From the NCBI RefSeq assembly GCF_014646055.1, contig NZ_BMMS01000029.1:41627-105626 (forward strand): 64,000 bases of DNA, given 5' to 3'. The position numbers and the translations under genes are program-made. The notes under the pieces were generated by a model, which had not been told where the DNA came from, did not search any database, and saw only the letters and a list, made by a program, of their open reading frames with translations. This DNA comes from Wenjunlia tyrosinilytica. Its GTDB lineage: Bacteria > Actinomycetota > Actinomycetes > Streptomycetales > Streptomycetaceae. Position 1 is the stretch's first letter. Every line of letters starts with the position of its first letter. Positions 39,639-48,643 of the stretch are shown here, in pieces.

Positions 39639-39836
39639 ACGACGACGGCCGGGCGCCGGCGGCCACTGATGGCGATGAAGGCGTCAAGCCCGGTAGGTGA
39701 CTCGTCGGCGGCCGCCGTGCACGCCCGACCGTGACGTCGCGCAATCCGCTCGTGGCACGGTTGTCAGATGTTGCCGTGGCGTCCCTCCGAGTCCGGGACG
39801 TGTACTGGCACCTCGGGATCCGAGGAGGTGGGCGGC

Positions 39837-40988
39837 TTGCGTGAGCTGCTGGACGATCTGGAGCGGTGGTTCGCCGACGGGGCCGCGTTCGCGTTGGCGA
39901 CCGTGATCTCCACACAGCGCAGCGCGCCGCGGGAGACCGGGGCGGTGATGGCGGTGCGCGCCGACGGCCGGGTCCTCGGCAGTGTCTCCGGCGGCTGCGT
40001 CGAGGGTGCCGTGTACGAGCTGGCACGTGAGGTGCTCGCCACGGGGCGACCGGAGACGGCCGCGTACGGGGTCAGCGACATCGACGCCGCCATGGTGGGC
40101 CTGACCTGCGGGGGAACGATCGAGGTGTTCGTCGAACCCGTGGACCCGGCCCACTGGCCCGACTTCAGATCCCTTGCCCGCGCCCTGCGTGCGGGCGCCC
40201 GACTGGCGGTGGCCACGGTCGTCCGCTCACCCGATCCCGTGCGCGTCGGCACCCGTGCGGTCGTGGGGCTCGCGGACGTCGGGTCCGGCGGGCGCGACGG
40301 GCGTGTGGTGGACGCGGCGACGACCATGCTGGAATACGGCGAGTCGGGTCTGGTGCGCCTTGGCGCCGACGGCCCGGAACGCGTGGGCGTGCTCGGCGAT
40401 CCGGACGGCACCGAAGTCGTCTTTGTCCGCTCTTGCGTGCCCGCTCCCGCCCTTTTGGTGTTCGGGTCCAACGTCCACGCCGCGGCGGTGGCGCAGGCGG
40501 GCAGCTTCGCCGGATTCCGGGTGACGGTCTGCGACGCCAGAGCGGTGTTCACCACTGCCGAGCGATTCCCCGACGCCGACGAGGTCGTGGTCGACTGGCC
40601 CGATCGGTACTGGAGGAGTGTGGAGGTGAGTTCCAGTACCGCCGTCTGCGTGCTCACCCATGACCCCAAGTTCGATGTGCCGGTCCTGGTCCGGGCTCTG
40701 CGTTCCCCCGCCGGATACGTCGGCGCCATGGGCAGCCGACGCGCCCACGCGGACCGGCTGGAGCGGCTGCGGGAGGCAGGCGTCGGAGCGGAGGAACTGA
40801 GCCGTCTGCACTCGCCGATAGGACTCGACCTGGGGGCGCGGACGCCGCAGGAGACCGCGATAGCCGTGCTCGCGGAAATCATCAAGTGCCGCCGCGGGGG
40901 TTCGGGCGAACACCTGGCCCGCACCACCGGGCCGATCCACACGGGCGCTCCCGCCATGGCGGCGGCCGCCGCCCACCGGTTCCCCTGA
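39837..40988 (+). CDS. XdhC/CoxI-family molybdenum cofactor maturation protein
   Basis: About 383 residues if translated from TTG 39837, which follows GAGGAGG; GTG 39828 or ATG 39768 are alternatives. The N-terminal XdhC domain reads FALATVISTQRSAPRETGAVMAVRADGRVLGSVSGGCVEG. The C-terminal Rossmann-like domain holds LLVFGSNVHAAAVAQ and GYVGAMGSRR. XdhC binds molybdenum cofactor, supports its sulphuration, and inserts it into xanthine dehydrogenase-type enzymes. Its most likely client is the CoxMSL-like enzyme 9 kb away in the same island; the IorBA-type enzyme at 13 kb may also use it. It converges on the carbamoyltransferase operon across a strong terminator. Confidence 0.88.
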   Translation: MRELLDDLERWFADGAAFALATVISTQRSAPRETGAVMAVRADGRVLGSVSGGCVEGAVYELAREVLATGRPETAAYGVSDIDAAMVGLTCGGTIEVFVEPVDPAHWPDFRSLARALRAGARLAVATVVRSPDPVRVGTRAVVGLADVGSGGRDGRVVDAATTMLEYGESGLVRLGADGPERVGVLGDPDGTEVVFVRSCVPAPALLVFGSNVHAAAVAQAGSFAGFRVTVCDARAVFTTAERFPDADEVVVDWPDRYWRSVEVSSSTAVCVLTHDPKFDVPVLVRALRSPAGYVGAMGSRRAHADRLERLREAGVGAEELSRLHSPIGLDLGARTPQETAIAVLAEIIKCRRGGSGEHLARTTGPIHTGAPAMAAAAAHRFP

Positions 40989-41013
40989 TCCCGTCGCCTC
41001 CCGATTCCGGTCG

Positions 41014-41064
41014 CAACGGTTGGAGGTTCTCACCGCCGAATGCGGTGAGAACCTCCAACCGTTG
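41014..41064. terminator. Perfect 23-bp bidirectional hairpin
   Basis: The arms 41014-41036 and 41042-41064 are exact inverted repeats (CAACGGTTGGAGG...), with a five-base loop CGAAT. The hairpin lies between the converging xdhC and DUF1116 genes, 19 bases beyond the latter's stop, so it should end transcription from both sides. Confidence 0.9.
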
Positions 41065-41082
41065 GCGCCCCGGTCCCGGCGA

Positions 41083-42504
41083 TCAGGGGAACGCCGGCGC
41101 CTTGCGGGCCAGCGCGGCGAGCGCCGCCGTGAAGCATTCCTCGGGCGGTGTGACGAGACCCGCGCCGACCTGGCCGGTCCCGGCAACGCGCCCGGCGATG
41201 CCGGTGTTGATCTGCGGCAGCACTCCGGTCCTGACGACCCGGGTGACGTCGATACCGGTGGGCGTGCCGCGGTAGTCCAGGACCGGCACCGCGTAGGCGG
41301 TGTTCTCCGCCAACGAGATGCCGTACATGCGGCGGGTCGCGTCGAGCGCGTCGTCCACTCGCCCGCCGACGAAGCGGACGATGGCGGGAGCGGCCGCCAT
41401 CGCGAAGCCACCGAGGCCGGCGGTCTCGGTGATGGCCGAGTCGCCGATGTCGGGGTTGGCGTCGGCGGGACCGTAGGAGCCGAGGTAGAGCCCGTCCGGT
41501 ACCTTCGCCGGTCCGGTGAACCACCGATCGCCGGTGCCGGACACCTGGATGCCGAAGTCGGTGCCGTTGCGGGCCATGGCCACCACCATCGTGGAACCGG
41601 GCACACCGCGTGCGGCGTCAAGGGCGAGCTTGCACGCGGGCATCACCAGGTTGAGGAAGAAGTGGTCATTGCCCCCGATGAAGCGGAAGGCGTCCGCGGC
41701 GTCCTTGGACGGAGCGCCCGACTCGATGATGTCGGCGGTCAGCTCGCGCAGCAGCATGAGCGTCCCGGCGCGGTTGCGGTTGTGTCCCTCATCGCCCATC
41801 TGGAGCATCTGGGCGATGATCGCGCGGATGTCGACCGGCCCATGGCCGCGCACCGCGCTGCCCAGCAGCGGGCCGAGCACCGCGCTCATCCACCGCAGCC
41901 GCTCGATGACCTCGGGGCCAAAGGCGCCGTACCGAAGCACCTTGCCGAGCCCCTCGTTGAGCGAGCACCAGGCGCGTGTGCCGTGTGCGGTGTCCTCCAG
42001 CTCGAACACCCACATCGACGGGCTGACGATCCCGGCCATCGGCCCCACGGCTCCGAGATGGTGGCAGGGCTCCAGCTCCGCGTTCCCGGCCGCCAGCCGC
42101 TTCTCGGCCTCTTCGGGGGTGTCGGCCAGACCTTCGAAGAGCATGGCTCCGACGAGCGCGCCGCGCATCGGCCCCGAGGCGCGTTCCCAGGTGATCGGCG
42201 GTCCGGCGTGGAGGAACTGGCCGGGCTTCAACCCCAGGGCCTCGGCGGCCGGGCGCACATTCACCAGCTGCGCGGTCGAGGACAGGACCCGGTTCACCGC
42301 GGTCCGGTTGGCCTCCGCACGGCGCGGGTCGGCGAGCACCCGGTTGAGAGCGTCGGTGCTGTCCGCGGTGGGTGGGCGCCAGTCGAGACGGGTCACCGGC
42401 ACGGCCTGCGCGGCGAGGGAGTCGGCCAGCAGGCCCACGCCTGCCGTCGCGACCGTCGGGTCACGGCGAAGGAGGCGGCCGTCGGCGGGGGAGGACAGGG
42501 TCAT
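41083..42504 (-). CDS. allG: DUF1116 protein, AllG/YlbE-like carbamoyltransferase subunit
   Basis: 473 residues from ATG 42504, overlapping the fdrA stop (ATGA). It matches the DUF1116/YlbE family along its whole length. Conserved stretches include HAGPPITWERASGPMRGA, GNAELEPCHHLGAVGPMAGI, GDEGHNRNRAGT, FIGGNDHFFLNLVM and VMARNGTDFGIQVSG. The E. coli homologue belongs, with FdrA and YlbF, to oxamate carbamoyltransferase, which splits oxalurate with phosphate to oxamate and carbamoyl phosphate during allantoin use. No allantoin genes occur in this window; a barbiturase and a carbamate kinase do. The subunit is therefore proposed to act on another N-carbamoyl amide, most simply ureidomalonate. 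The gene name is by homology. Confidence 0.8.
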   Translation of the reverse strand: MTLSSPADGRLLRRDPTVATAGVGLLADSLAAQAVPVTRLDWRPPTADSTDALNRVLADPRRAEANRTAVNRVLSSTAQLVNVRPAAEALGLKPGQFLHAGPPITWERASGPMRGALVGAMLFEGLADTPEEAEKRLAAGNAELEPCHHLGAVGPMAGIVSPSMWVFELEDTAHGTRAWCSLNEGLGKVLRYGAFGPEVIERLRWMSAVLGPLLGSAVRGHGPVDIRAIIAQMLQMGDEGHNRNRAGTLMLLRELTADIIESGAPSKDAADAFRFIGGNDHFFLNLVMPACKLALDAARGVPGSTMVVAMARNGTDFGIQVSGTGDRWFTGPAKVPDGLYLGSYGPADANPDIGDSAITETAGLGGFAMAAAPAIVRFVGGRVDDALDATRRMYGISLAENTAYAVPVLDYRGTPTGIDVTRVVRTGVLPQINTGIAGRVAGTGQVGAGLVTPPEECFTAALAALARKAPAFP

Positions 42505-43970
42505 GACGGCTGGTCCTTCGTGAGCGATACGGCCCGGCGAGCTGCCGAGGCGTTGGACAGGTGGACCTCGGCGCGGGCGGAGACCAGGGTACGGGCCTGT
42601 GCGTCGAGCCCTTGGCTGTCCTGGTCGGTGCCGCACAGGGAGACCACCACGGGCGGTGCTTCCGGTCCGGCCGCCCGGATGACCTCCGCCAGTCCTGCCG
42701 CGGGGTCGGGGTGGGCTCCATGGCCGAGCACCACGTCGAGCAGGACGGCGCCGGTGGCGGGGTCGGCCAGCACCTCCGCCAGCCGTTCCAGTCGCAGACC
42801 GGGGTCGATCATGGGGTGCGGGCGCCCCGCGGTCAGCCCGTCGTCGCCGAAGTCGATCATGTAGTGCCCGTCGGCCCGCAGGTCGGCGGGCAGGGACCAG
42901 CCCGGCTCGAGCGGGATGTTGGAAGCGATCGGCCCCAGGGTGTCGGCCGCGATCACCATGGCCTCGTCGCAGAGGGTGCCGCCGCAGTACAGGCCGCGCA
43001 GCGCACCCCGCCGCGCGGAACGGGGCCGGTCGGGAATCCAGGAGGGCCACTCGTCCGGCCGGTCCTCGCCGAGCGCCGCCAGTGCCTTGGCCGCCGACAG
43101 CGTCAGGTCGTCCTGGCCCCGGCCGAGCAGGGCGAGCAGGACCGGGGTGGACAGTCCGGCCGCGTACTGGGCGACCTTCTGGGCCACCGCGGGGGAGGGG
43201 GGTTTGGACACCACGACGATCAGATCGGTGGCCGGGTCGTCGTCGAGCAACTCCAGCGCCTGGAGCGTCGAACGGGCGCCCACCGCCTCGGACAGATCGC
43301 GCCCGCCCACGCCTACGCAGTGGCTGACGCCCGCGCCGCCGGCGTGCAGCAGACACATCAGCTGCTGCGATCCCGTTCCCGAGGCCGCCACGATGCCCAC
43401 CCGTCCGGGGCGCACCGCGTTGGCGAAGCCCAGGCCCGCGCCGCCGATGACCGCCGTGCCGCAGTCGGGGCCCATGACCATCAGCCCGCGCTCACGCGCC
43501 CGGTCCTTGAGCAGGATCTCGTGCGCGACGGGGACGTTGTCGCTGAACACCATGACGTCGAGGCCGGCTTCGAGGGCGCCCATGGCTTCGGCGAAGACAT
43601 ACGGTCCGGCCACCGAGATCAGCGCCAGGGTCGCTCCGGGGGCGGCGTCGGCCGTGCGCGGAACGGGGCCTGGACAAGCACCACCCGCCGCCGCGGGAGC
43701 GGCGGCCGCGGCGAGTGCCTCGTCCAGGTGTTGACCAGCGCGCCGCAGGGCTTCCCCGTCGGCGGCGCGGATCGCGACGACCATGTCGTTGGGCCCGGCA
43801 CCGTCGGGGACCTCGAAGCCCATGCCGGCGAGCAGGCCGAGGTTGAGTTCGGTCGCCATGGCGATGAACGCGCTGTCGACGCCTTCCGCGGCGCCGACCG
43901 CCCGGCTGACCTGCATGAGGGTCACCGAGTCGCGGTAGGTGCCGCGCCGTAGCTCCAGAGCGCTGGTCAC
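42501..43970 (-). CDS. fdrA: FdrA-family protein, AllF-like carbamoyltransferase subunit
   Basis: 489 residues from GTG 43970, with AAGGAG six bases upstream; the start overlaps the DUF2877 stop (GTGA). FdrA resembles the succinyl-CoA synthetase/ATP-citrate lyase superfamily. Seen here are the opening YRDSVTLMQVSRAV and AMATELNLGLLAGMGFE, then LMVMGPDCGTAVIGG followed by GRVGIVAASGTGSQQ, and a second lobe with LYCGGTLCDEAM and LLDVVLGHGAHPDPA. In E. coli this subunit is part of oxamate carbamoyltransferase (AllF). Three genes overlapping by four bases each (DUF2877, fdrA, DUF1116) imply a stoichiometric complex. Confidence 0.85.
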   Translation of the reverse strand: MTSALELRRGTYRDSVTLMQVSRAVGAAEGVDSAFIAMATELNLGLLAGMGFEVPDGAGPNDMVVAIRAADGEALRRAGQHLDEALAAAAAPAAAGGACPGPVPRTADAAPGATLALISVAGPYVFAEAMGALEAGLDVMVFSDNVPVAHEILLKDRARERGLMVMGPDCGTAVIGGAGLGFANAVRPGRVGIVAASGTGSQQLMCLLHAGGAGVSHCVGVGGRDLSEAVGARSTLQALELLDDDPATDLIVVVSKPPSPAVAQKVAQYAAGLSTPVLLALLGRGQDDLTLSAAKALAALGEDRPDEWPSWIPDRPRSARRGALRGLYCGGTLCDEAMVIAADTLGPIASNIPLEPGWSLPADLRADGHYMIDFGDDGLTAGRPHPMIDPGLRLERLAEVLADPATGAVLLDVVLGHGAHPDPAAGLAEVIRAAGPEAPPVVVSLCGTDQDSQGLDAQARTLVSARAEVHLSNASAARRAVSLTKDQPS

Positions 43971-44875
43971 AAAGACTCCTTCCATTGCGGCGTGGTCTCG
44001 AGCCGGTGGGCCAGGACGGCGTGAGCGCCGGCCAGCACACCGAGACTCAGGTCCGCGCCCGAGGTATGGCCCACGGACAGCAGATCTGCCAGGGCGTCGT
44101 GCACAGGCGTGTGGCCCGCGACCGCGTCGAGGAGACCGACGACCTGGTCGCAGCCGTCGCCTCGGGCGGCGTGTTCGAGCAGGGCGGCGGACAGATCAGG
44201 AGTGCGTCCCTCCGTGCGCAGCCGCAGGTCCAGCGGCCGGTTCCCCAAGTGACGCAGGGCCATGAGGAATCCGCTGAGGGCGTCGTCGCCGCTGGGGGTC
44301 AGGCCGGGGCCGAGTCCGACGAGGCGCTGGGCCGCTGTGAGGCACGCCTGCGGGTTGTTCCGGGCGGCGAACACCGTCAGCTCGGCCAGTGCGACACGGC
44401 CGGCTGCGGGAAGGCCGGGTGATGCTCGGCCAGTGATCGCGGTGCCCAGGGCGTGGCCGAAGGCGCGGACGCGGCCTCTGAGCCGCGCGGGGTCGGCGGG
44501 GGGCCGGGGGCGCCGTGGCGCCCACCAACGGGTGGCCCGCACCGTGAGCGGTCCCACCTGTACCTCGCCGCCTCCGCAGTGGGCGCCGACGGCCTGCCTG
44601 TCGAGGCCGCCCGCCTCACCGCTGAGCTGTGCGAACGGCGTCCGAGTGCTGCTTTCGGCGACCACGATCCCGTTCGGCAGCCGCACCGCGTCCGACGTGA
44701 GCAGGGCGACGACGGTGCCGTCGGCCGCCGCCAGATACACCGCGGAGGGGAAGACCGCGAGAATCCTCGCCGGGATCCGTGGCCCCCGCAGTAGTGGCAG
44801 CAGTGTCCGAGAAGCAGCGCCAGGCAGTGCGACATGGGACTGCTGAGCCTGTCCGACACGGTGGGCAGTTGTCAC
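43967..44875 (-). CDS. allH: DUF2877 protein, AllH/YlbF-like carbamoyltransferase subunit
   Basis: 302 residues from GTG 44875, with GGGAGGT nine bases upstream. The open frame extends further upstream but without family resemblance. The DUF2877 hallmark LVGLGPGLTPSGDDALSGFLMAL lies near residues 190-215, preceded by ALAELTVFAARNNPQACL and followed by AARGDGCDQVV. It is the first gene of the leftward operon and is divergent from pucR. The homologue YlbF/AllH is the third part of the oxamate carbamoyltransferase complex. A GCGACCTCC/GGAGGTCGC inverted repeat could hide its ribosome site. Confidence 0.8.
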   Translation of the reverse strand: MTTAHRVGQAQQSHVALPGAASRTLLPLLRGPRIPARILAVFPSAVYLAAADGTVVALLTSDAVRLPNGIVVAESSTRTPFAQLSGEAGGLDRQAVGAHCGGGEVQVGPLTVRATRWWAPRRPRPPADPARLRGRVRAFGHALGTAITGRASPGLPAAGRVALAELTVFAARNNPQACLTAAQRLVGLGPGLTPSGDDALSGFLMALRHLGNRPLDLRLRTEGRTPDLSAALLEHAARGDGCDQVVGLLDAVAGHTPVHDALADLLSVGHTSGADLSLGVLAGAHAVLAHRLETTPQWKESL

Positions 44876-44880
44876 TGAAG

Positions 44881-44994
44881 GCGACCTCCCGCCTGATCGA
44901 ATCGTCTGATAAGGGACGCCGGAGGTCGCGGTCGCCACTGTGTGCGTTGCAATACAGGGCGGAAACGATTCGACTCGGACATCTATTGCAAACG
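44881..44994. promoter_or_regulatory. Divergent control region with three nested inverted repeats
   Basis: Between the DUF2877 and pucR starts lie three inverted repeats. GCGACCTCC (44881-44889) pairs with GGAGGTCGC (44921-44929) and covers the DUF2877 ribosome site. GAATCGT (44899-44905) pairs with ACGATTC (44965-44971). CGTTGCAATA (44945-44954) pairs with TATTGCAAACG (44984-44994), imperfect by one base. The TTGCAA pair, in AT-rich DNA, is the best candidate for PucR binding; the first pair may act at RNA level. These roles are inferred from position. Confidence 0.55.
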
Positions 44995-45018
44995 TATTCA
45001 GCCACCTATGGTTCGCCC

Positions 45019-46782
45019 ATGGAAATAAGTGCCAAGGATTCCGTGCGTCCTTCGCAGAACTTGCCAGGCGCGGCCCGGACGGCGGCGGACGGACCTGTGG
45101 CGGGCGAGCCGGGCACGGCCGGACCGGCCTCCGGGCCCGCGCCCGCCGGCGGCACCGGAAGACTGACACTCGGTGTCTCCGTCCGCCAGGTCCTCAAAGC
45201 CCCGTGCCTCGAGGGAGCCCGGGTGGTGGCGGGAGGGCACGGGCTGGACCGGGTGGTGCAGCGGCTCAACGTCATGGAGGTACCCGACATCCTCCCGTGG
45301 ACCAAACCGCATGAGCTGCTGCTGACGACCGGCTACCCGCTGCGTGACAGTCCTCAGGCGCTGGCAGACCTGGTCGACGGTCTGGAGCAGGCCCATGTCG
45401 CGGCCCTTGCCGTCAAGTTCGGCCGCTACATCGACGAGCCTCCCCCGAAGATGCTCGCCGCCGCCGACCGGCACGGGCTGCCGCTCATCCGCCTCCCGGA
45501 CGACGTCGCGTTCGACGACATCCTCAACCAGGTGCTGCCGGACATCCTCGACCGGCATGCCTCGGTCCTGTCCCGGTCCGAGGAGGTGCACCGCGCGCTG
45601 GTGAATCTGGTCCTGGCAGGCGGCAGCCTCGCCGAGCTGACAGGCGAGCTGACGGCCCTGCTCGGCGGCACGGTGATGGTGACGACACCCGACGGCCGCG
45701 TGCTGGCCCGCTCCGACCCGCCCGACGGCCCGCCGCCGCCCCCCGGCTGCTTCGACGCCAGCGGGCGATTCCTCGTCGAGCGCTACAAACACGGGCCGCG
45801 GGCCCTCGAGGAGCCCCACGAGCGGATCGTCCTGGTGCCGATACTCGCCGGTTCACTCGACCACGGCAGGGTCGTGCTGATCACCGACGGGCGGCAGCCG
45901 GACGACAGCGATGTGCACCTGCTGGAGCGCGGAGCGGCCACCGGCGCGCTGGTGATCACCAAGGAACTGGCCGTCGCCGCGGTGGAGAGCAAATACCAGG
46001 GGGACTTTCTGCGCGACCTCCTGGCCGGGCGCGCAGGCGGCCCCGAGCGCACAGTGCCGCACTGCGCCTCGCTCGGCTGGGACATCGACCGCCCCATGGT
46101 GGTCGTCGTCGCCGAGCTGGAATCCGGGCCCGACGGACAGCTGCGTGACCTGCGCCCGGCCCATGAGCGCTTCGCCACCGCATGGACGATGGTCGTGCGA
46201 GAACGCGACAGCACGGCGGCGGTGGTGGGCTACAGCCAGGAAGTCGTGGTGGTGATGGGCGTGCGGCCCGGTCGGCCACCGGGCGAGATGGTGCAGCAGA
46301 TGACCGCCAAGGTCTCCGGGGACGGCGGAGGCGGCAGACGCGCGTTCTCCACCGGGCTGAGCCGGGTGATAACCGACCCCTCCTTGCTGCCCGAGGCCTA
46401 CGAGCAGGCGCGCCGGGCGGCCAAGGTCGGCCGGCAGATGCACGGGCCCGGCGCGGTGGCGGACTTCGACAGCCTCGGCGTCTTCCGGCTGCTGAGCCTG
46501 GTGCCGGACTCGGCGGAGCTCACCGGTTTCATGAGGGCGACACTGCGGGAGCTGGCGACTCGCGACGACCCGGAGACGGACGACCTGCGCACGACGTTGC
46601 AGGTGCTGCTCGACACCAATCTCAACGTGGCGGAGACGGCCCGGATCCTGCATTTCCACTACAACACGCTGCGCTATCGCATCGGCAAGCTGGAAAGGCT
46701 CCTCGGGCCGTTCACCACCGACCCGCATCTGCGGCTCAACGTGGAGGTGGCGCTCCAGGTCATCCGTATGCGTGGCCTGTGA
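45019..46782 (+). CDS. PucR-family transcriptional regulator
   Basis: 587 residues from ATG 45019. A disordered start of about 50 residues precedes the PucR N-terminal domain (SVRQVLKAPCLEGARVVAGGHGLDR, then VMEVPDILPWTKPHELLLTTGYPLRD). A central GGDEF-like/CdaR region follows, and the C-terminal HTH_30 is LLDTNLNVAETARILHFHYNTLRYRIGKLERLLG. PucR proteins control purine and ureide catabolic genes, usually as activators responding to a pathway compound. Its place between the carbamoyltransferase operon and the permease/oxidase operon makes it the probable master switch of the island. Confidence 0.9.
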   Translation: MEISAKDSVRPSQNLPGAARTAADGPVAGEPGTAGPASGPAPAGGTGRLTLGVSVRQVLKAPCLEGARVVAGGHGLDRVVQRLNVMEVPDILPWTKPHELLLTTGYPLRDSPQALADLVDGLEQAHVAALAVKFGRYIDEPPPKMLAAADRHGLPLIRLPDDVAFDDILNQVLPDILDRHASVLSRSEEVHRALVNLVLAGGSLAELTGELTALLGGTVMVTTPDGRVLARSDPPDGPPPPPGCFDASGRFLVERYKHGPRALEEPHERIVLVPILAGSLDHGRVVLITDGRQPDDSDVHLLERGAATGALVITKELAVAAVESKYQGDFLRDLLAGRAGGPERTVPHCASLGWDIDRPMVVVVAELESGPDGQLRDLRPAHERFATAWTMVVRERDSTAAVVGYSQEVVVVMGVRPGRPPGEMVQQMTAKVSGDGGGGRRAFSTGLSRVITDPSLLPEAYEQARRAAKVGRQMHGPGAVADFDSLGVFRLLSLVPDSAELTGFMRATLRELATRDDPETDDLRTTLQVLLDTNLNVAETARILHFHYNTLRYRIGKLERLLGPFTTDPHLRLNVEVALQVIRMRGL

Positions 46783-47077
46783 GCACCGACGCTCCGGAAA
46801 ACGAACAGGAATGTCCGGACTTCGCGACGGAGGCAGATCTTGACAGCCGGACGGCGATCACTTGGTCAGAAATCGCCCAAGCCACCACGTTCGAACGCTC
46901 CGTAACGTTCCCCCAACCTCGGGGTGGGAGACACCCTCCCCCGGGCCCGGCCGGCCGTCTGTGCAGCCCCCCGCAGCCACAGCCGCGACATGGTCACCCA
47001 CAGGTCCGGCGATCAACAGCAGGTCACCCGATTGGTCCCCCCGGGGCGCGCCCCAAAGTTCTGGAAGGCTGCTCGAA
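46783..47077. promoter_or_regulatory. Permease leader with palindrome CGTTCGAACG
   Basis: The 295-base gap between pucR and the permease contains a perfect 10-bp palindrome CGTTCGAACG at 46888-46897, closely followed by GTAACGTTC near 46902. It may be an operator for the rightward operon. No gene is seen. Confidence 0.45.
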
Positions 47078-48547
47078 ATGACACTCGGACTGGGCTGGAA
47101 ACTGCACGGAGACGGCAGCACGCCGCCTCCGGGCGAGGTGGTACGTCCCGACGAACGCCTCAGCTGGGGCAGGACGGTCGGGATCGGAGCTCAGCATGTG
47201 GTCGCCATGTTCGGCGCCACGTTCGTCTTCCCGGTCGTGATGGGGCTCGACCCCAACCTGGCCATCATGATGTCCGGCATCGCGACGATCGCCTTCCTGC
47301 TGATCGTCCAGGGCCGCGTCCCCAGCTACCTGGGGACCAGCGCGTCCTTCGTCGGCGCCGTGGCCGCGATACGCGCCTCGGGCGGCAGCGACGCCACCGT
47401 CACCGGAGCGATCCTGGTCGCCGGCGCGGTCCTCGCCGCGTCGGGCGTCCTCATCCACATCGCGGGTGCACGGGCCCTCAACCGGATCCTGCCTCCCGCG
47501 GTCACCGGTGGCGTCGTCATGCTCATCGGCTTCAACCTCGCGCCCGTGGTCGCACATGTGTACTGGCCGCAGGACCAGTGGGTCGCGCTCATCACGATGG
47601 CGGCCGTGGTGGCCATGACCGTGCTGCTGCGCGGCTTCTGGTCCCGAATAGCGGTCTTCCTCGGCCTCGTCCTCGGCTACGTCCTGTCCTGGGTGCTGGA
47701 CAAGACGGCCGGGAAGATCAGCTCGGTGCCCGCGGGCAGCGCGGACGGCAAGGCGGTCGAGCACTTCCGGGTGAACCTGGACGGGGTGAACGCCGCCCAC
47801 TGGTTCGGACTGCCCGGCATGCACACCCCCGATTTCAAGACTTCGGCGATCCTCGTCGCCCTGCCCGCGGTGATCGCCCTCATCGCGGAGAACGCCGGGC
47901 ACGTCAAGGCCGTGGCCGAGATGACCGGTCAGGACCTCGACGGGAGCATGGGCCGGGCGATCGGCGCGGACGGAATCGGCACCATGATCGCCACTTCCGT
48001 CGGAGGATCCCCGACGACCACCTACGCCGAGAACATCGGTGTCATGGCCGCCACCCGGGTCTACTCCACCGCCGCCTACTACGTGGCCGCGTTCGTGGCC
48101 GTCCTGTTCGGCCTGTGCCCGAAGTTCGGGGCACTGGTCGCGGCCACTCCGGGAGGAGTGCTCGGCGGCATCACGGTCGTGCTGTACGGCATGATCGGCC
48201 TGCTGGGCGCGAAGATCTGGATCGAGAACCGGGTCGACTTCGCCAACCCGCTGAACCTCGTGCCGGTCGCCGCGGGTGTGGTGATCGGCATCGGCGGTGT
48301 CGCCGTGAAGTTCACCGACGACTTCTCACTGGAGGGCATCGCGCTCGGCACGGTCGTGACGCTCGTCACCTACCACGCCCTGCGCGCCGTCGCCCCGTCG
48401 TACCTGCTCGTCTCCCTGGACCGGGCTCGCGGCACGGCCGAGCGGCCCACCGGAGCGGGAGCGGACGGCTCGGACGGGCCCTCCGGGGCGCTCGCCGGGC
48501 GCACCGACAGCACGGCGGCCTCCGCGCACACACGAGCGGACACCTAA
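47078..48547 (+). CDS. NCS2-family uracil/xanthine permease
   Basis: 489 residues from ATG 47078, with GGAAGG upstream. About 14 membrane segments follow a hydrophilic start. The substrate-site signatures of UraA/UapA proteins are present: QHVVAMFGATFVFPV early on, the glutamate of ALIAENAGHVKAV in helix 8, and SVGGSPTTTYAENIGVMAATRV in helix 10. Such proteins carry uracil, xanthine or uric acid with protons. It is the first gene of the rightward run, 96 bases ahead of the oxidase genes, and suggests that the pathway substrate is a free pyrimidine or purine base. The C-terminal 40 residues are hydrophilic and low complexity. Confidence 0.9.
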   Translation: MTLGLGWKLHGDGSTPPPGEVVRPDERLSWGRTVGIGAQHVVAMFGATFVFPVVMGLDPNLAIMMSGIATIAFLLIVQGRVPSYLGTSASFVGAVAAIRASGGSDATVTGAILVAGAVLAASGVLIHIAGARALNRILPPAVTGGVVMLIGFNLAPVVAHVYWPQDQWVALITMAAVVAMTVLLRGFWSRIAVFLGLVLGYVLSWVLDKTAGKISSVPAGSADGKAVEHFRVNLDGVNAAHWFGLPGMHTPDFKTSAILVALPAVIALIAENAGHVKAVAEMTGQDLDGSMGRAIGADGIGTMIATSVGGSPTTTYAENIGVMAATRVYSTAAYYVAAFVAVLFGLCPKFGALVAATPGGVLGGITVVLYGMIGLLGAKIWIENRVDFANPLNLVPVAAGVVIGIGGVAVKFTDDFSLEGIALGTVVTLVTYHALRAVAPSYLLVSLDRARGTAERPTGAGADGSDGPSGALAGRTDSTAASAHTRADT

Positions 48548-48643
48548 CGGCCCCCGGAGACGACAGTCCGGCCGGGCGATCAGCCCCGCCCCGCCCGGCC
48601 GGACACCGTTCCTGGGCCCGAACCACGCACGAAGGGCAGCACC

